Part shown: positions 1-12,960 of the stretch, in pieces | Numbering within the stretch: position 1 is the stretch's first letter | Layout: each line of letters begins with the position of its first letter | Origin: Paragordius varius | Taxonomy: Eukaryota; Nematomorpha | DNA length: 64,000 nt | Reading direction: 5' to 3' | Assembly: GCA_964247055.1 (NCBI GenBank) | Contig: OZ176054.1 | Location: 7,936,001 to 8,000,000, forward strand | Notes under the pieces: generated by a model | What the model saw: only the letters and a program-made list of their open reading frames with translations | Database searches by the model: none | Told to the model about the DNA's origin: nothing | Position numbers and translations under genes: made by a program

Positions 1-517
1 CACCCACCTCATAATTAAGAATCATGTCACAAGAGATACTAACTAATTATAATTAAATAAAAGGATCTAAAAAGCGTCTTTGCGAGCACCGATAATACAG
101 AACATAATTAAAATAATAAAAAACAGCAAGCTTCACATCTCCCGAATAGACTGGCGATAACCGATTATAAACGCAACAACATTGATCTATTTCATAAGAG
201 CGAGAAATACATGCAAAACGATAAAAAATTCTATACCTGAAGCTTCATTACATCGCCACAAGCTGGGGCTCCCACCAATCCGGTTCCAACATTTTTTGCA
301 TTTTTATCAAGTGAGCCAACATTCCGGGGATTTTCATAATGATCAATTACCTAAAAATCAATAATAAAATAGGTAACATTTTTGTGATAAGCCCGGTAGA
401 ATATTCCAAGAAGTCGCTTTTGTATAATCGCCATAATTTAATCACATGATATGCATAGATTAGAGTGCGGAAAACACATGCCAGAAAAATTGGTGTAGAT
501 TTTTATCTATATTTGTC
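1..517. other. Non-coding sequence upstream of RINT1
   Basis: AT-rich sequence with no recognisable gene. A 60-codon open frame at 182-364 resembles nothing I know and is taken as chance. The stretch probably holds the RINT1 promoter and 5' UTR, but no motif stands out. Confidence 0.4.
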
Positions 518-3500
518 ATGTACAATCGCGAAGTCGTTCAAAAAGATCTTAATGAATTAAACCAAAAATTGGTGGAGACAAATGCTGAAGTATCATATAT
601 ATTTAAAGTTATTAGTTAAAATCATTATATGGGCATAAAGAGGAAGAAGAAAATACTGTAAATGTAGAAAAAATTGAGTTTAAAGCTGAAAAACTTAACA
701 TAATTAAAAACGTAAGTACTCATTTGGAAAATATGGCAAAAGTATTTTTGAATATTAAAGTTTTTAGATTTTCAAGCCGATTGAAATAGAAATCGATGAT
801 TTATTAACTAAAAAATATCATAACACCTATCAATTTATTTTGGAGTATATGGATGGCTTAATGTAACATTATTTTTTACAATATTAGATCTCGTTTTAGA
901 TCAAGCATGATTATTAAAAAATACAATGTTACGATTGACACTATTGTTCAAATGGCTGCAATAAATGAGAAAATAAATTTTTTGATGCCCAATTCAAATT
1001 TGCACTCCTATATTTTTATGGTTTTAAATGCATGGATTAACAATTTTCTAACAATTTTGGCTGAGTAAAAAGTATATAAAATGTAGAGAAATTTATGCGT
1101 TATTAAAACTTCTAAAATACCCAAATTTTGCGGCCTCGTCTCTGGGTAAGTCTAGGTATATGATTAATAAACAATTTAATAAAAAACGTAAAAATTATAA
1201 AATTTGAATTAAAAACTTCATTGCTTTATTAAGCCTCCCCTTAAATTTTTTTGCCATAAAAAATTTAAATTTTACATATTATTTTTACTAGATAGAACCG
1301 AAACCATTTGTTTCATTTGGAACCGTCTTGAGACCAACAAAATTTAAAATTAAACCAAAATCATGACCATTTGACCAAAACATGGGCAAAACTAAATTAT
1401 TTTTGACCAATTTTTATGGAACCGACTAAAAATTTTGTGTGAAACTGTTATTATAAAAATTGCTCTGATTTTTCACATCTATAGGCCTTTTTTAAATAGG
1501 CTTTGTTTCAAACAACTTTTTCCCAAATATGATTATAAATTTATATCAAAATTGCTCTGTTTATTTCTGTATAAAAATTGTAAAAATTATAATATACATA
1601 TTTTTCCCGAAAATTAAAATAACTGTTTTGATTGGTCATAATTTATTTTATTATACATTAGCTGACCAAAGATTTGATCATGTGTTAACCAAAAATCAAC
1701 AAACTCAACTAATTGGATTGTTTGGTACTTTGCTGGAAATTCCCTTTATGTAATATATACCATTTGCACTTCAAGAGTGTGTTTGAATTCAAGTTGGTCC
1801 TTTGATTTTTTTTGTTTTGTTTTTAACTTTTATTCAAATTTATATTATTCATCTATTTTATCATTTTTAACTTATTTTCTATTATTTAACATAAATTTTA
1901 AATCAATATTAACCAATTCAGAAACCGTATATCTTCAATAATTTCTTAAAAATTATTTTAGATATTTATAAAATTTTAACAAATTGAAAAACATATAAGG
2001 TTTCTGGGTTATTATTTACAATTATTCATTAAAAACATTTAATTTAATAGTTTTGTTAAATTGGAAAAAAAAATAATTTGGAACAAAAAAGAGGTTTTTG
2101 AATATTCTGTTGAATGAATAAATATATAATAAATAAATAAAATTATATTTAAAAATAAATGCAAAAATTATGGTTATATTAAAATTTGAAAATTTTAAGG
2201 ACCAACTTGAAGTATTCACGGACGTATTTATTACTCAATTTTCATGTGGAAATTCATATTTTGGATATTTTTTAACATTTTATATTTATAAAATCTTTAT
2301 AGTATGTTTTTTTCATTGATATGGTTGTAAAAATAATAAAATGTATAAATTAGCTGTAAGTTGAATACTTTTTCTTTTTAAAAATGTGATAATTTAATAA
2401 ATATTTGTTATAAAACTTTCTAATGAACTTATAATTTTTAGAGATAACAAACATACACATAGTTTTCTCTCTTTTTACAATAAACCGAAGTTAAAAAAGG
2501 CTGTGTCCTCACTAGGCTAACAAATTTTTGATTTTTGAAGGTGCAAACTCAATGAAAATCGAATTTTAACGAAAGAAAGAGCTATGATTGAATAAATAAC
2601 AATTATACATTACGCTCGATGATAAATTTTTATTTTTACCAAACTCTTAAAAAAGATCGAAGGAATCTGATCCGGTGCCTTCAAACACAGCATATTACAA
2701 TCGTTGTAAATTGAATCCAGTTACCAAATCAATCGATTTTAAGTCAGAATATCCGATCGCACTCCTTAGAAATGTTTTAAGCAATACAGACTATCATCAT
2801 CATAATCATCAGTTCTCATATCTATGCATAGTGCTATTGATACCATTTTATCGCAGATTTATGTACCATTTTATGTCCCCGTCAAGGAAAACCACACAAA
2901 TTGATAAGGTTTTTTTTATTAAAATTAGTATATAAATTTAAGAGATTGGAACTGGAACCCAATTTTGGTACTGTTGTCTTCTTTTTAATTTCTGGTTCCA
3001 CATATTTTTTACAAAAATGGTTTTAGATCAAATGGCTAAGTTTTAATAGTTTTAGTCAAATGATGGTATCGGTTCCATTTATGTAAACTTACCGTAAGCC
3101 TCTAATCGATACTATGTAATAAGTAGTCAACAATATAAACCGTAAATTTTATATACTTCTATGTTAGAATTGGATTTTTTTTCACAAAATTATATTTCCT
3201 GAAACTGTTTTTTTTTGTTTCGAACCCATGCCGTAAAAACGATGATACGTTTCAGTTTTTTACATATGTTTTTATTTTTTTTTTCAAAATAGCCCGAATG
3301 GTTTTTCAGTCAAATACTAGATTGGATCCGTTTAAATTCCCCTTTTTTGATGCCAACAATACAGTGTACGATAGATCAAGAGTTGTCATCTCTAAAAACT
3401 AAAGATTTTGATATTCAAGTTGCAAATTTTTTTTAATGTGAATACATAGTTTGAATTTGTGCAAGGTTTAATTACCATAGCATGTAACACACGGATACGA

Positions 3501-6500
3501 AAAGACTTGACCACAATCATGGATACCATTAATAAGAATAATGGATCATTAGATGGTATTTTCTAAATTAACATATATATAAGGAAATAAATTATATAAT
3601 GTTTGTAATAATTCAATTATAGAAAAAAACTTTAATGATTTTTTTATAATATCAACTTGAAGTACAACATTTATTTTTGCATTTGGGAAAATTGTGTTTT
3701 TTTTACACATTTTTAGACCAAAATAAATATCAATATAGATAAAATTAACTACATATCAAATTGACAAAAAACTCAGATCATGATACATTTCAGATATCCT
3801 AAAATACTATCATTTGATCGATAATTTAATTTTTTATAAATGTATGTATATTTTATTGTAGATGAAACAGATTATCTTTTGGGTCATTTGGTGGATGAAT
3901 GTATCTCCTTTCAAAAAAGTTTAAGCTTATATGGTAAAAATTATTATTTTTTTGTTTTATTCTGGGGAATTAAAATTCATTACCCGTTAAAAATTTACCG
4001 AATACAAATTTTTTGTCTTTAAAGCATTTTTTACATTGCACAGGGTACGATTTAAATTGCACTCCAAATTGCATGCAGTTTATGATAGATATCAAGGGTT
4101 TTACCACAATTTGGTTGGAATTAGAACATAAAAGTATGTGTAAATACATTTTTTATTTTAATAAAATTAAAAACTATTTTTACATCGTTTTTTTTTCGTA
4201 TTTTTATACACATAATTTCTCTTTTAGGCGCCCACAGTAAAATTAATAGCTTTATTAGCGACATTTATACTTATGTTTATTCCATCAATATGGATTACAG
4301 TGCATCCCATGAATCAGAGACAAATGAAACGATTGCATGGAACATACCATCTTTTTTGCAAGATTTTCTTACTTTTATCGATTATTATAATGGTAATAAA
4401 TAAAAATCAAAAAGGGTATGAAACTGTAATTAGTAATTTTTTACAAGTTTTGGTTAATAATTCGTTTATTACACTAAAACAGAACAAATACTATCAAACC
4501 TTTTTGAATTTAATACCTATTTATTGTATATTACGTCTTTGTTTAGAAAATCCCATGATAACTTTATTCTTCTTTTTTTGGAATTGAATATATTTTTTAT
4601 TCTACATATTTTATTTGATAGAACGTTACGAATACATATGTGACAATAATGTGCGATTGAGACTCTTTTCCCTACAAACTGAACTGTTGGATTCATTTAG
4701 ATGTCAATTTAAGGATGAACTGGAACGTATTTATGCATCCACATCAGACACCATGCACGTATCAGAGTCTGTGGAATTGTCTATTTCTCCCATGGATTCT
4801 AAACAAAATAAACAGGATATAATTTTGGGTGCCATCACACTTGGTATAAATGCATTTCATACCATCATACATGATGGTCTTGAGAAGTGGGAACTTTTGC
4901 CGGTAATTTACTAGGGAGTAAAAAATTATTCACGATATTGTACAAAAATATTTGTGGGTGAGAAAAATACACGGGTCATTATGCGCATCATGTTTATTTT
5001 TTAAAATATATAAATTTTTAGTATTTGACTTATTTTGAGGGTTTACATACAATCTCTTAGTTTTTGGGCAGTTGTGATTACCTTTGAGCAATTAAAAAAA
5101 AATAGTACAAAAAATCGGAAAAATGATTGATCTTATGTTCATAGTTTTTAGGCGCTCTTTATTTGAAAAAAAAATCATTATAAAGTGGGTTTAAGTAGTG
5201 GGGTCCTTTTTATTTAAATTTGCATAAAAAGTATATAAAAAATGGCTTTTATTATCATTTTTGCATAAAGTTTTTAACATGTATTGTAAATTGTAACTAT
5301 TTTATTTTATATTTTTTAAAAATATTTAACATTTTTCGTTAATTTATATTAGATATTTTCATTGCTTACTATGTTGAAAAAGACAACGAAAGTCAAATCA
5401 TCATCATATCTGGAAGAAATGGATATTAATGCTATTGACTTGGGTATTATAAATTAATAAATATTATAACATTATTTATTTAGACTCAACAATTTTTCAA
5501 TCAATCATTAGCCTTTTTCAAAGTGATATTGATAATTTTATGCAAGTTTTGGTTGATTGTACGATAGAAACTTTAAATCAATACATGATAATGTACAATG
5601 AACAAAGGTATTTTAATTCATTTAAACAGTTAATTAGAGTATGTACTTTGGAACTTTATGGATTTTTTATTACAATAAACTTAGTTTTTGTTTAAAATAT
5701 ATTTAATAACTTAATTTTCAATATTTTCGCTCTATTAATGAATTTTTAACCATAAATTACCATTTCATAAAACTTTTTTCTTTTCTTAATCTTTTAGTTG
5801 GAACAATGAATTAAATCATGTTCATGGAAAACCTTCTTTGGAGTTTAATCATGAAATAGTATCCTCCGTATCAAATGTTAGCCCTGTTGTCCACATATTG
5901 ATAATGAAAATTCAATCTATAACGATGGATTTGGAAAATAAATTTGGCCTTTACAACAAATATAATAAATCGTTTATTCTTCGTATTTTTAAATGGTTAG
6001 ACAGCTCGTTGATAGAGGTACGGTACTATCCTTAATTTTAAAAATTAGTCATGTAAATTTGAATTTTCCAATTATTATAGCTTTACATTAAAAAAATAGA
6101 CGCTTAAGTTAGCTATTACAAACGCTTATTTCAATTTTTACCATATTTATAAATTTAAAATAATTAATTATTTTATAGCTAATAATGCATCAACGTATAT
6201 GGACGGAACCGGCCATAGCGCAACTTAAAACAGATTTTCAATTTGGATTTTCCACATGCGTTCAATATGTTCAGATTAGCATTTGTGAAAAACATAAAAA
6301 AGTGTTGACTGGGGCATATAAGCTTGAGCCAAAAACTGATTATGTTTATCAACTATTACCAAAGTAATATATTTTTTTAACTAAAATATTGTTTTGATCA
6401 TCTTAGTCCTTTGATTGTTAAAACTTTTTATATTTTTCGGATTTTTATGCAACATGTTATTTCCAGATAACTAGTTTAATTCGCTAAACGTTGATACATT

Positions 6501-6866
6501 TAAATAAAAAACGAAGTAAATAGACTGATTAATAATTCCCTTTTCATATAACTAACTTATATTTTAATCGCCTCGCAACTAAAAATTGATTTCATATTTA
6601 TTTGCTAGTTGTTTTTTAACCAATTTACATTAACCGTATTTTGTTTCTATCATAGATTTACTGAAGCAATTAAACTTTTAACCTTGAATTCTGGAACAGC
6701 TTTATTATTAGCTGAAAATTTGGTAGAATCTAAAGAAACCCATTCAATTAAACATACACTGACAAATGCATTGAAAGAATTAAATATCAATCATTTATCT
6801 ACCAATGAGATATTTGATATGTTAAAAAAGAGACAAATTTTAGCAATCCTAGCAAATGAATTTTAA
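518..6866 (+). CDS. RINT1: RINT1-type vesicle-tethering protein (RINT1/TIP20 family), 17 exons
   Basis: RINT1 joins ZW10 and NAG in the NRZ (Dsl1-type) complex that tethers Golgi-derived vesicles at the ER; the human protein also binds RAD50. Exons: 518-614, 641-741, 768-844, 888-1064, 1087-1145, 2691-2908, 3293-3418, 3450-3555, 3862-3933, 4044-4133, 4228-4392, 4622-4902, 5353-5443, 5484-5607, 5798-6017, 6179-6363, 6656-6866. All junctions are in phase and give 799 aa, against 792 in human. Landmarks seen: the RRFMYHF and PEWFF segments, HLVDECISF followed about 20 residues later by an NCM motif, and near the C-terminus LNSGTALLLAENL, which matches the family's LNVGSALLL block. The N-terminal exons are weaker matches but carry the expected coiled-coil-like composition. 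Introns 1, 2 and 4 are 26, 26 and 22 nt. The start at 518 is the first ATG of the open chain; about 60 poorly conserved N-terminal residues of the human protein have no counterpart. The acceptor at 2691 lacks a good pyrimidine tract and is the least certain junction. Confidence 0.88.
615..640 (+). other. Ultra-short intron, 26 nt (RINT1 intron 1)
   Basis: GT at 615-616 and AG at 639-640. Removal joins the frame ending VSYIFKVI to KEEENTVNV. Leaving it in shifts the frame (26 is not a multiple of 3). Confidence 0.7.
742..767 (+). other. Ultra-short intron, 26 nt (RINT1 intron 2)
   Basis: GT at 742-743, AG at 766-767 after a T-run. Removal joins ENMAK to IFKPIEIE in phase 0. If retained, translation hits a stop about 16 codons on. 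Confidence 0.75.
1065..1086 (+). other. Ultra-short intron, 22 nt (RINT1 intron 4)
   Basis: GT at 1065-1066, AG at 1085-1086. Removal joins FLTILAE to IYALLKLLKYP in phase 2, continuing the alignment to the family. Unspliced, the frame ends at a TAA directly at the junction. Confidence 0.78.
1756..2222. mobile_element. Fold-back MITE, copy 1 (RINT1 intron 5)
   Basis: The left end starts with the same terminal sequence as the element at 27320 (tataccatttgcacttcaag), followed by one or two copies of the 21-bp arm repeat. The right end carries a single inverted repeat unit (ggaccaacttgaag) and is decayed beyond it. The middle (about 1800-2180) shares long AT-rich blocks with the middle of the 27.3-28.0 kb copy. 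It codes for nothing recognisable. The rest of this 1.5-kb intron is plain AT-rich sequence. Confidence 0.75.
3419..3449 (+). other. Very short intron, 31 nt (RINT1 intron 7)
   Basis: GT at 3419-3420, AG at 3448-3449. Removal joins KDFDIQ to FEFVQGLITIA, matching the family's LEFSRGLMML segment. A second AG a few bases downstream would put a stop in frame, which fixes this acceptor. Confidence 0.75.
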
Positions 6867-7214
6867 TTATGATATTTGAACTTTATAATAATATATAGTA
6901 ATAAATATTATAATTTATTATATTATTAAATAAATATATATGGTCTAAATAAATTATATGTTTTGATTAGCCTTATTTCATTCTAATTTTTGCATACATT
7001 TTTTAATTTAACAGTCTAGTATTCTTAAAAATCCGATATACTTAAAATTAAAAAAATTATTGATTATAACTAAATTTTTATTTTGGATACTAAATCATTT
7101 AGGCAACTTTAAAAAATAGTCCACCATTGGTTATCATCAATAGATTGGATTTGATGTTTTTTTGCAAAACTTTAATATATTTGTATGGATGTATTGATAC
7201 ATTCGAGGTAGAAT

Positions 7215-7295
7215 CTCTGAAATATTGTAAATATAACTTCTCCGTAGGTTGGATTTTTAGTTTTGATGTTGAGTTTTGCCAAGGTTGCATTCAAT
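7215..7295. repeat. Dispersed repeat, copy A
   Basis: About 75 bases match 40608-40690 at roughly 80 per cent by eye, same orientation. They share atattgtaaata, acttctcc, tttttagtttt, atgttgagtt and ggttgcat. It sits directly upstream of a LINE 3'-end scrap, so it may belong to that LINE, but no coding similarity is visible here. Confidence 0.6.
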
Positions 7296-7314
7296 TTTAT
7301 ATAAAATCAATTTC

Positions 7315-7440
7315 GAACGTCTACTGAGATCTAGCTCATTGGAAAAGGCCTTGATGTTGGGAAAGGTTAATGGTACACGTAAAAGGGACCGAAGAAGAAT
7401 AAGGCGTATGGACAATGTTGATTATATATTTATTACGGTT
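7315..7440 (+). mobile_element. LINE reverse-transcriptase C-terminal scrap
   Basis: The frame from 7276 contains SSSLEKALMLGKVNGTRKR followed by a basic RRIRRMDNV stretch. This matches the tail of the widespread RT family whose proteins end in SLEKTLMLGKIEG...RRRGRQRMRWLD. Only about 35 codons survive, preceded by unrelated sequence. It is a dead fragment of a different LINE from the one at 53.3-56.0 kb, whose tail reads differently. Confidence 0.65.
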
Positions 7441-9094
7441 CTATTATCTACTATTATCGTATTTTTAAAATTTAATTGCCTTTCTTTCTAATTTTTGTCT
7501 TCACACATCCATTGTATTCTATATATGTATCATACTTTGGGTACGTTGGATGTGAAAACGTAAACAGTGAAATAGTATTTTTTCATTTGGGGTATAACCT
7601 TTTTTCCCAATAGCGGAGTTGTTGTCGTTTCCTTTGCAATTTTTTTTATAAATCTCTTATCGCCTGATTAACCAGTTTGCATTAATGATTGAAATTATAT
7701 AAAAAAATATAAAAAATATATATGAATAATTTCAAAAGACAGCTTTACTTTTTAAACTTGATATTTATAATATATATGTTGTTTTATGCAAAGTATGAAA
7801 TACAGATGTAGATTGATAACAAAATAGTCCGATCATCAATGTTTTTATTTTTTAAATTAATTTCCATGTTAAAGTGATATCAGGGAAAAAGTTATAGAAA
7901 AATATAGTCGTCAGGCTGTTGGTTTTTATATTTGGAACGAGCAAAAGTCAAAATTTCCACAAATTATGGACTATTTTAAGTCATCTATCATTATTGCCTT
8001 AATCATATGAGAGTTTAGACACTCAGCAAGAGAAAATAATATACATAGCATAAAAACAATGGTCTAAACATATTCCGTATCTAAAATTTATGGGAACCGA
8101 ATTACTAAGTTTCAAAGTGGAATATTTTTTCAAATCACATATTTTGATTCTGGCACAGCTAGAAATTAAATATTTATTTGGTTTTTCTTCATAAATTAAG
8201 TTAAAGAGTCAAAATCATGAATGACATATAATTTCTTAGGAAAAGAATCAGCTAGAAATAGTATCCAAAATCAGTGGTTCTGAAACCACAACATTTTGTA
8301 AAAACTTGGTTCCAGTATTAATTAAATATTCTGAGTTCCGGGTCCCTGATACAATATAAATAGGCCAATGTTTACACAATGTTACCCAAGATACAGAATA
8401 ATTATTTATTTTATAAGTTGTGATAAGAACTAACGCGCAAGTATATTAAATTTTTGGATAGCTATTATGAATTTGTTAAAATATTTCAAAAAGTACACTG
8501 GGATTTTAGAACGAACGTTATAATTAATTACAGTAAACTGGATAGAAAAATGGGGTAAAATTTTTTTTAGGGTTTTTATGCTCTTTCTTGTTGTTAAAGT
8601 TGATCGATAAAATATTTAATTTTGTACAAAAATAATTATTATAAACCATAATCATCAATATTTTATAGCTAGTTGATAGACGATGTAAAATAAAACCCCA
8701 CCATTTAAAAGATAAAATGACGTTAAAGCATTATACGATTATACTATATATCGGAATTAAAAATTTAAAAAAATTGAATAAAATTTGTCCAAGTAAAGCG
8801 TTTTTAATAGTTACAAAATTTATATTAATTTGCTTGTATGGTAAATTGTAAACCTTAATCTATTTTCGAAATAATATGTTAAAATATTTATCACGCTCAG
8901 CCCAGCGGTGTAGTTACAGCCTCGCAAGGATCAGCCCAACGGAGGAGTCTGTTTCATTAATTAAAATTAAGGTTTTTAGATTTTAAGGGAGGCTATGAGT
9001 ATCTAAATCTAAGATTAAAATACCGTCCACTGGCTTATTTTTCAGTTAATGTAGAAAGGAACTCCTTCATATGAAATTAATTATGGCCATTAAT

Positions 9095-9335
9095 ATTTTT
9101 GCTTATGGACAGTGTAATCCCGAGGTACTCAAACCAAGGCCGACGGGCCACCTGAACCTAAAACTGCTTTTTGCCCTCAATTATTTATAAAAAAAATCAA
9201 AGTGCTTATTTTAATTAAAAATATCTGCAAATGTGTCAAAGAACTATGATATATTTATTGGTATTGTATGGTGCACGGCCCTGAAGACAAGACAATATTT
9301 TTTCCGGCCCTTTATATTTTTTGGTTGTATCACTG
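9095..9335. mobile_element. Probable decayed hAT-type MITE
   Basis: The left part has the look of a hAT end (gaggtactcaaacc then gacgggccacc). The right part has gcacggccctgaag and ccggcccttt. GC-rich 'ggccc' blocks near both ends of an otherwise AT-rich 240-bp segment are typical of non-autonomous hAT elements. Boundaries are approximate and no target duplication was confirmed. Confidence 0.4.
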
Positions 9336-9397
9336 GTGTAAATTGATCATTGCTATTTATAAATCAAAACTCGCATTAAAATACCCTAAATATAAAT

Positions 9398-9642
9398 CAA
9401 TTGCAGAGGTGTAATGCATTTCTGGCGCCCTCTCCTCGTTCAGGCAACCCCTCGCATTTTGAAAAATAACCGATTTTCAAACGGTGGTTGTGACTACTCA
9501 TAAATGGGTAAATTTTTGTATTTATTAAAATAATGACTTTTAAATACCTACTTTTTTGAATAAAATTAAAATTTTTTAAAATCCGGCGCCGGCGCCCGGT
9601 GCATTACCGCTCCTTCCCCCCTCTAGCTACGTCACTGATTAG
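9398..9642. mobile_element. Short TIR element (MITE)
   Basis: Left end gaggtgtaatgca...tggcgcc and right end ggcgcccggtgcattac...tagctacgtcactg are inverted versions of each other around a GGCGCC core. The outermost right sequence (cagtgacgtagctagaggg in reverse) is like the CAGTG-CGTAGC termini common to several DNA-transposon superfamilies. No coding sequence. The flanks are strikingly GC-rich against the background. Confidence 0.6.
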
Positions 9643-10245
9643 GTATCAAGTGTTGAATTAGTCATCCTTAATAAATCATGGAAACTGTTAAATTGGAAAT
9701 TATTTAATACGACCCACTGCAGTTGTGTTTGACTTAAACTGTTCAGCTCATCAGAGATGATTAGGAAAACCAAACCATGTCAAATCCCACGTTATCTAAG
9801 GTGACCAGACGTCCCGCTTTTTCACACTTTGTCCCGCATCCCGCTACGTTTTTAAAATGTCCCGCTTTTTCGCGATTATATAAAAAAAATTTTTTTTAAT
9901 ACAAGTAAATTTTTTTATCCTTTTAAATTTTTTATCATTAAATATCTTTAAAATCTATATAAAATTTAATTTTAAATTTTTTATTTTTAAATTAAAAATA
10001 TTTATTTTTTTTCGAAACTTATATCATATGATTATACACTTTCCTTCCTACTACTACTACTGTCATTATTATCAAAAAGCCAAGTTAATACCACAAATCT
10101 CTAGATTAAAAGACAAATTAATACCACAAATCGGTAGCTTAAAAGACAAATTGATACCACAAATCGGTACCTTACACGTTTATTTCTGAAAATTAAGGTA
10201 ATATAATATTTATTATACTAGTAGTTTATAAATATTAGCACAAAA

Positions 10246-12083
10246 AGAGGTTGTAAATTCAACGATGAATTAATGAAATATTTTCCTTTTATTAAAAAAA
10301 CGAAGAATGAATCATCTGTTAAATGTCTTATATGCGAGGGGGACTTCATCCTAGCACATGGCGGTTAGCATGATATTACAAAACATATGGAAACACAGAA
10401 ATATAAAAAATGTTTAGATATGGCGGCATCATCTTACAAAATGAGCGATTTTTTTCGAAAAACCGCTTTTGGAGAGGAAGAAAAGAATTTGGCAGGCGTG
10501 TTATCTTTTCACGCCGTTAATCACAATCATCCTTTAGATCTATGGATGTACCTTACAGGTTATTCGCACGTTATTCCATAAAAAATTTACATGTGCCCGT
10601 ACAAAGGCTGAAGCCATTGTGTGCAATGTCCTTTCGCCACATGCATTTTCTGAAATACAAAAAGATTTGCTAAATTTCTTATCCCTATACTCTGATGCAT
10701 CAAATCACCATGAAACAAAATTATTTCTCACTTTGATAAGATATTTTGATTCAGAAATCGGAGTAAAAATTAAAATTTAGATTTAATTTCCCTACCCGGT
10801 GAAAATTCCGAAATAATATTTACTTCAATAAATGCATATTCTAGAAAAAAATAATTTAAAAGACAAAATTATCGCATATTGCGCTGACAACACCAATAAG
10901 AACTCTGGTGGAAAAGCAAGGAGGGGAAAAAATATTTTTCATAAATTAACAGATAATCTTAATCAAAAATTATTAGCGTTGGGTGTGCAGCGCATATGAT
11001 ACACAACGCTATTCAAACAGCTGCTGATTTGTTACCCCTAGATGTGGAAAATGTAGTTGTTAAAATATATTCCTATTTTTTATATACACGGTACGTGTTC
11101 AAACGCTTAAAGAATTCTGTGAAGTAGAAGTTCAATATCAAAAAATGCTTGGATATTGTAAAACTCGTTGGTTAGCTTTTATGCCAGCTATCGAAAGAAT
11201 TTTAAAAATGTATGATCCTTTAAAATCTTTTTTTTATCACAGGACATATGTCCTACAACTTAAAAAAGTTTTTTAAAAGTGATTCTTCAAAAATATGGTT
11301 AGAATTCTTACATAATCAAGCTTCTCTCTTTCAAAATGTTATTAAATTTATAGAAGGTGACAAAATTTCGTCAATCGAAGTAGCCAATGAAGTTAGTTAC
11401 CTAAAATTCCAAGGTCATGAACGGTTAGAAAATAATTTTATACCATTAACCATCCGCAATATAATAAATAATTTAGAAAAACAAGGCTTAATAAATCGCC
11501 AAGATATCCTGTGCCATATAAAAATGTTTTATATAAACTGTAGAGATTATTTGGAAGACTGGACGACGCAATTCAATAATAATCGATCATTTTCATTGGA
11601 TAACATTAAAATCAGAATTTAATTGGTGCGATGTTCAAAAATCATTTGATTATATATGCTTCCAAAAATTCTCAAAAAGTAATCTTTCAGAAAATGATCT
11701 TTCTTCTGAAGTATCATTAGTTAAAAGATATGTTAATAATGAAAAACTTAAATTATGGACAAAAGAAAAATATACAGTAGAAAAGAAATGGTTGGAAATA
11801 TTTCATCATTTTGAAGCCAACTATATTACATACAATAATATTTTAAAAATTGTGGAATTCGCACTATCTTTACCTGGAACCAACGCCTACTGAGCGAGTT
11901 TTTTTCCACAGTAAATCAGGTGTGGACATCGGAAAATCAAATTTAAATGTTGAAACTTTAAAGGCCGTTTTATCTGTCAAATATAATTTGACAAATGCTT
12001 GTGAAGACTTCTACAATATTTTAAAAAATGATGACAAACTGCTAAAACGCATTCACTCAAACAAAAAATATACCAAAGAATAA
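10246..12083 (+). pseudogene. hAT-family transposase relic, forward copy
   Basis: Remnant of a ZMYM6/ZNF862-like hAT transposase. In order: an N-terminal KRGCKFNDEL...VKCLICEGDF zinc-finger-like segment (10246-10370); ASSYKMSDFFRK and FHAVNHNHP (10420-10540); a catalytic-core region with IIAYCADNTNT-type sequence near 10870-10910 and HNAIQTAADLLPL near 11000-11035; the open frame at 11248-11622, with SKIWLEFLHNQASLFQN and KISSIEVANEV; and a C-terminal dimerisation block at 11850-12083 with PTERVFF, LNVETLKAVLSVKYN and EDFYNIL. It is broken by an internal stop at about 10367 and by several frameshifts, among them near 10560, 11100, 11615 and 11875. It cannot make a working transposase. Confidence 0.85.
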
Positions 12084-12089
12084 AATATT

Positions 12090-12960
12090 TTCTTTAAAGT
12101 TTTTGTGTTAAAAAATAAACAAAATTGCTTAAAATATTGTATAAGCCTTAATAATTTGTCAAATTATATTTGAACACATAAAATGGCTTTTATTCAATAT
12201 TTAAATTTGATTCTGTGTCCTTACCTATAATTTACTGTGGAAAAACGCGTTCCATAGCAGTGGTTCAGGTAAAGATAATGCAAATTCTACAATTAAAATA
12301 TTATTGTATGGAACATAATTTGTTTAAAAATGATTATTTTAACCATTTCTATCCTACGTATTTTTTCTGTTGTCCATAATATAAGTTTTCATTCAATATA
12401 TTTATTTAATAATGAGACTTCATAAAAAAGTGTCATTGTGCACCGTCTTGTCTTCCAAATAATCGTTTCTGTTTGTATAAACATTTTTATATTCTGGCTA
12501 TTCATTGAGCCTTGTTTTTCTGGATGCTTTATAATATTGCGATTAGGTAATGGTATAAAATTATTTTCTAACCTTTTTTGACTTGGAATTTTGACCTTTG
12601 TCCTGTGATAAAAAATAGGATTCTAGGAAATCACATTTTTATAAATATTTCAATAACTGGCAAAAGAGCTAACCAACAGTTCTACAATATCCAAAAATTT
12701 TAACATCTATATTTTCCAAATCCAGGGGTAACAAATTAGTAGCTGTTTGAATAGCGTTGTGTATCTGCCAATAATGTTTTGATTAAGATTATTCGCTAAA
12801 TTGTTAAAAATATTTTTTTGTGCCGCTTCTTGCATCACCCAGCGCACTGTGTGATGATTTCGTCTTTATTATTTTTTTCTAGAATATTACAATCACTTCA
12901 CCCTTTGTTCGTGCACATGTAAATTTATTGAATAAGGTACAAACAACCTGTGAGGTACAA
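12090..12960 (-). pseudogene. hAT transposase relic, inverted internally deleted copy
   Basis: The reverse complement repeats the forward copy. The segment read from about 12790 to 12700 matches 10990-11050 (acacaacgctattcaaacag and gatttgttacccct shared nearly word for word). The segment from about 12690 to 12590 matches 11150-11250. The segment from about 12400 to 12170 matches 11740-12010. Parts of the forward copy are missing, for example a jump from the 10620 equivalent to the 10843 equivalent. No reading frame survives. This copy, not sequence similarity to any new gene, explains the stretch. Confidence 0.8.

Larger units (their letters stand above)
6867..9090. other. Gene-free stretch downstream of RINT1
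   Basis: AT-rich with several AATAAA-like sites just after the RINT1 stop (around 6900-6950), which could serve polyadenylation. Apart from the LINE scrap at 7315-7440 and the dispersed repeat at 7215-7295, listed separately, I see no gene or structured element. Confidence 0.45.

Noticed and set aside
1290-3085. Weak inverted similarity between about 1290-1390 and 3015-3085 in RINT1
   Set aside because: A coding exon (2691-2908) lies between them, and the match is mostly AT-rich words, so it is not taken as the ends of one element.
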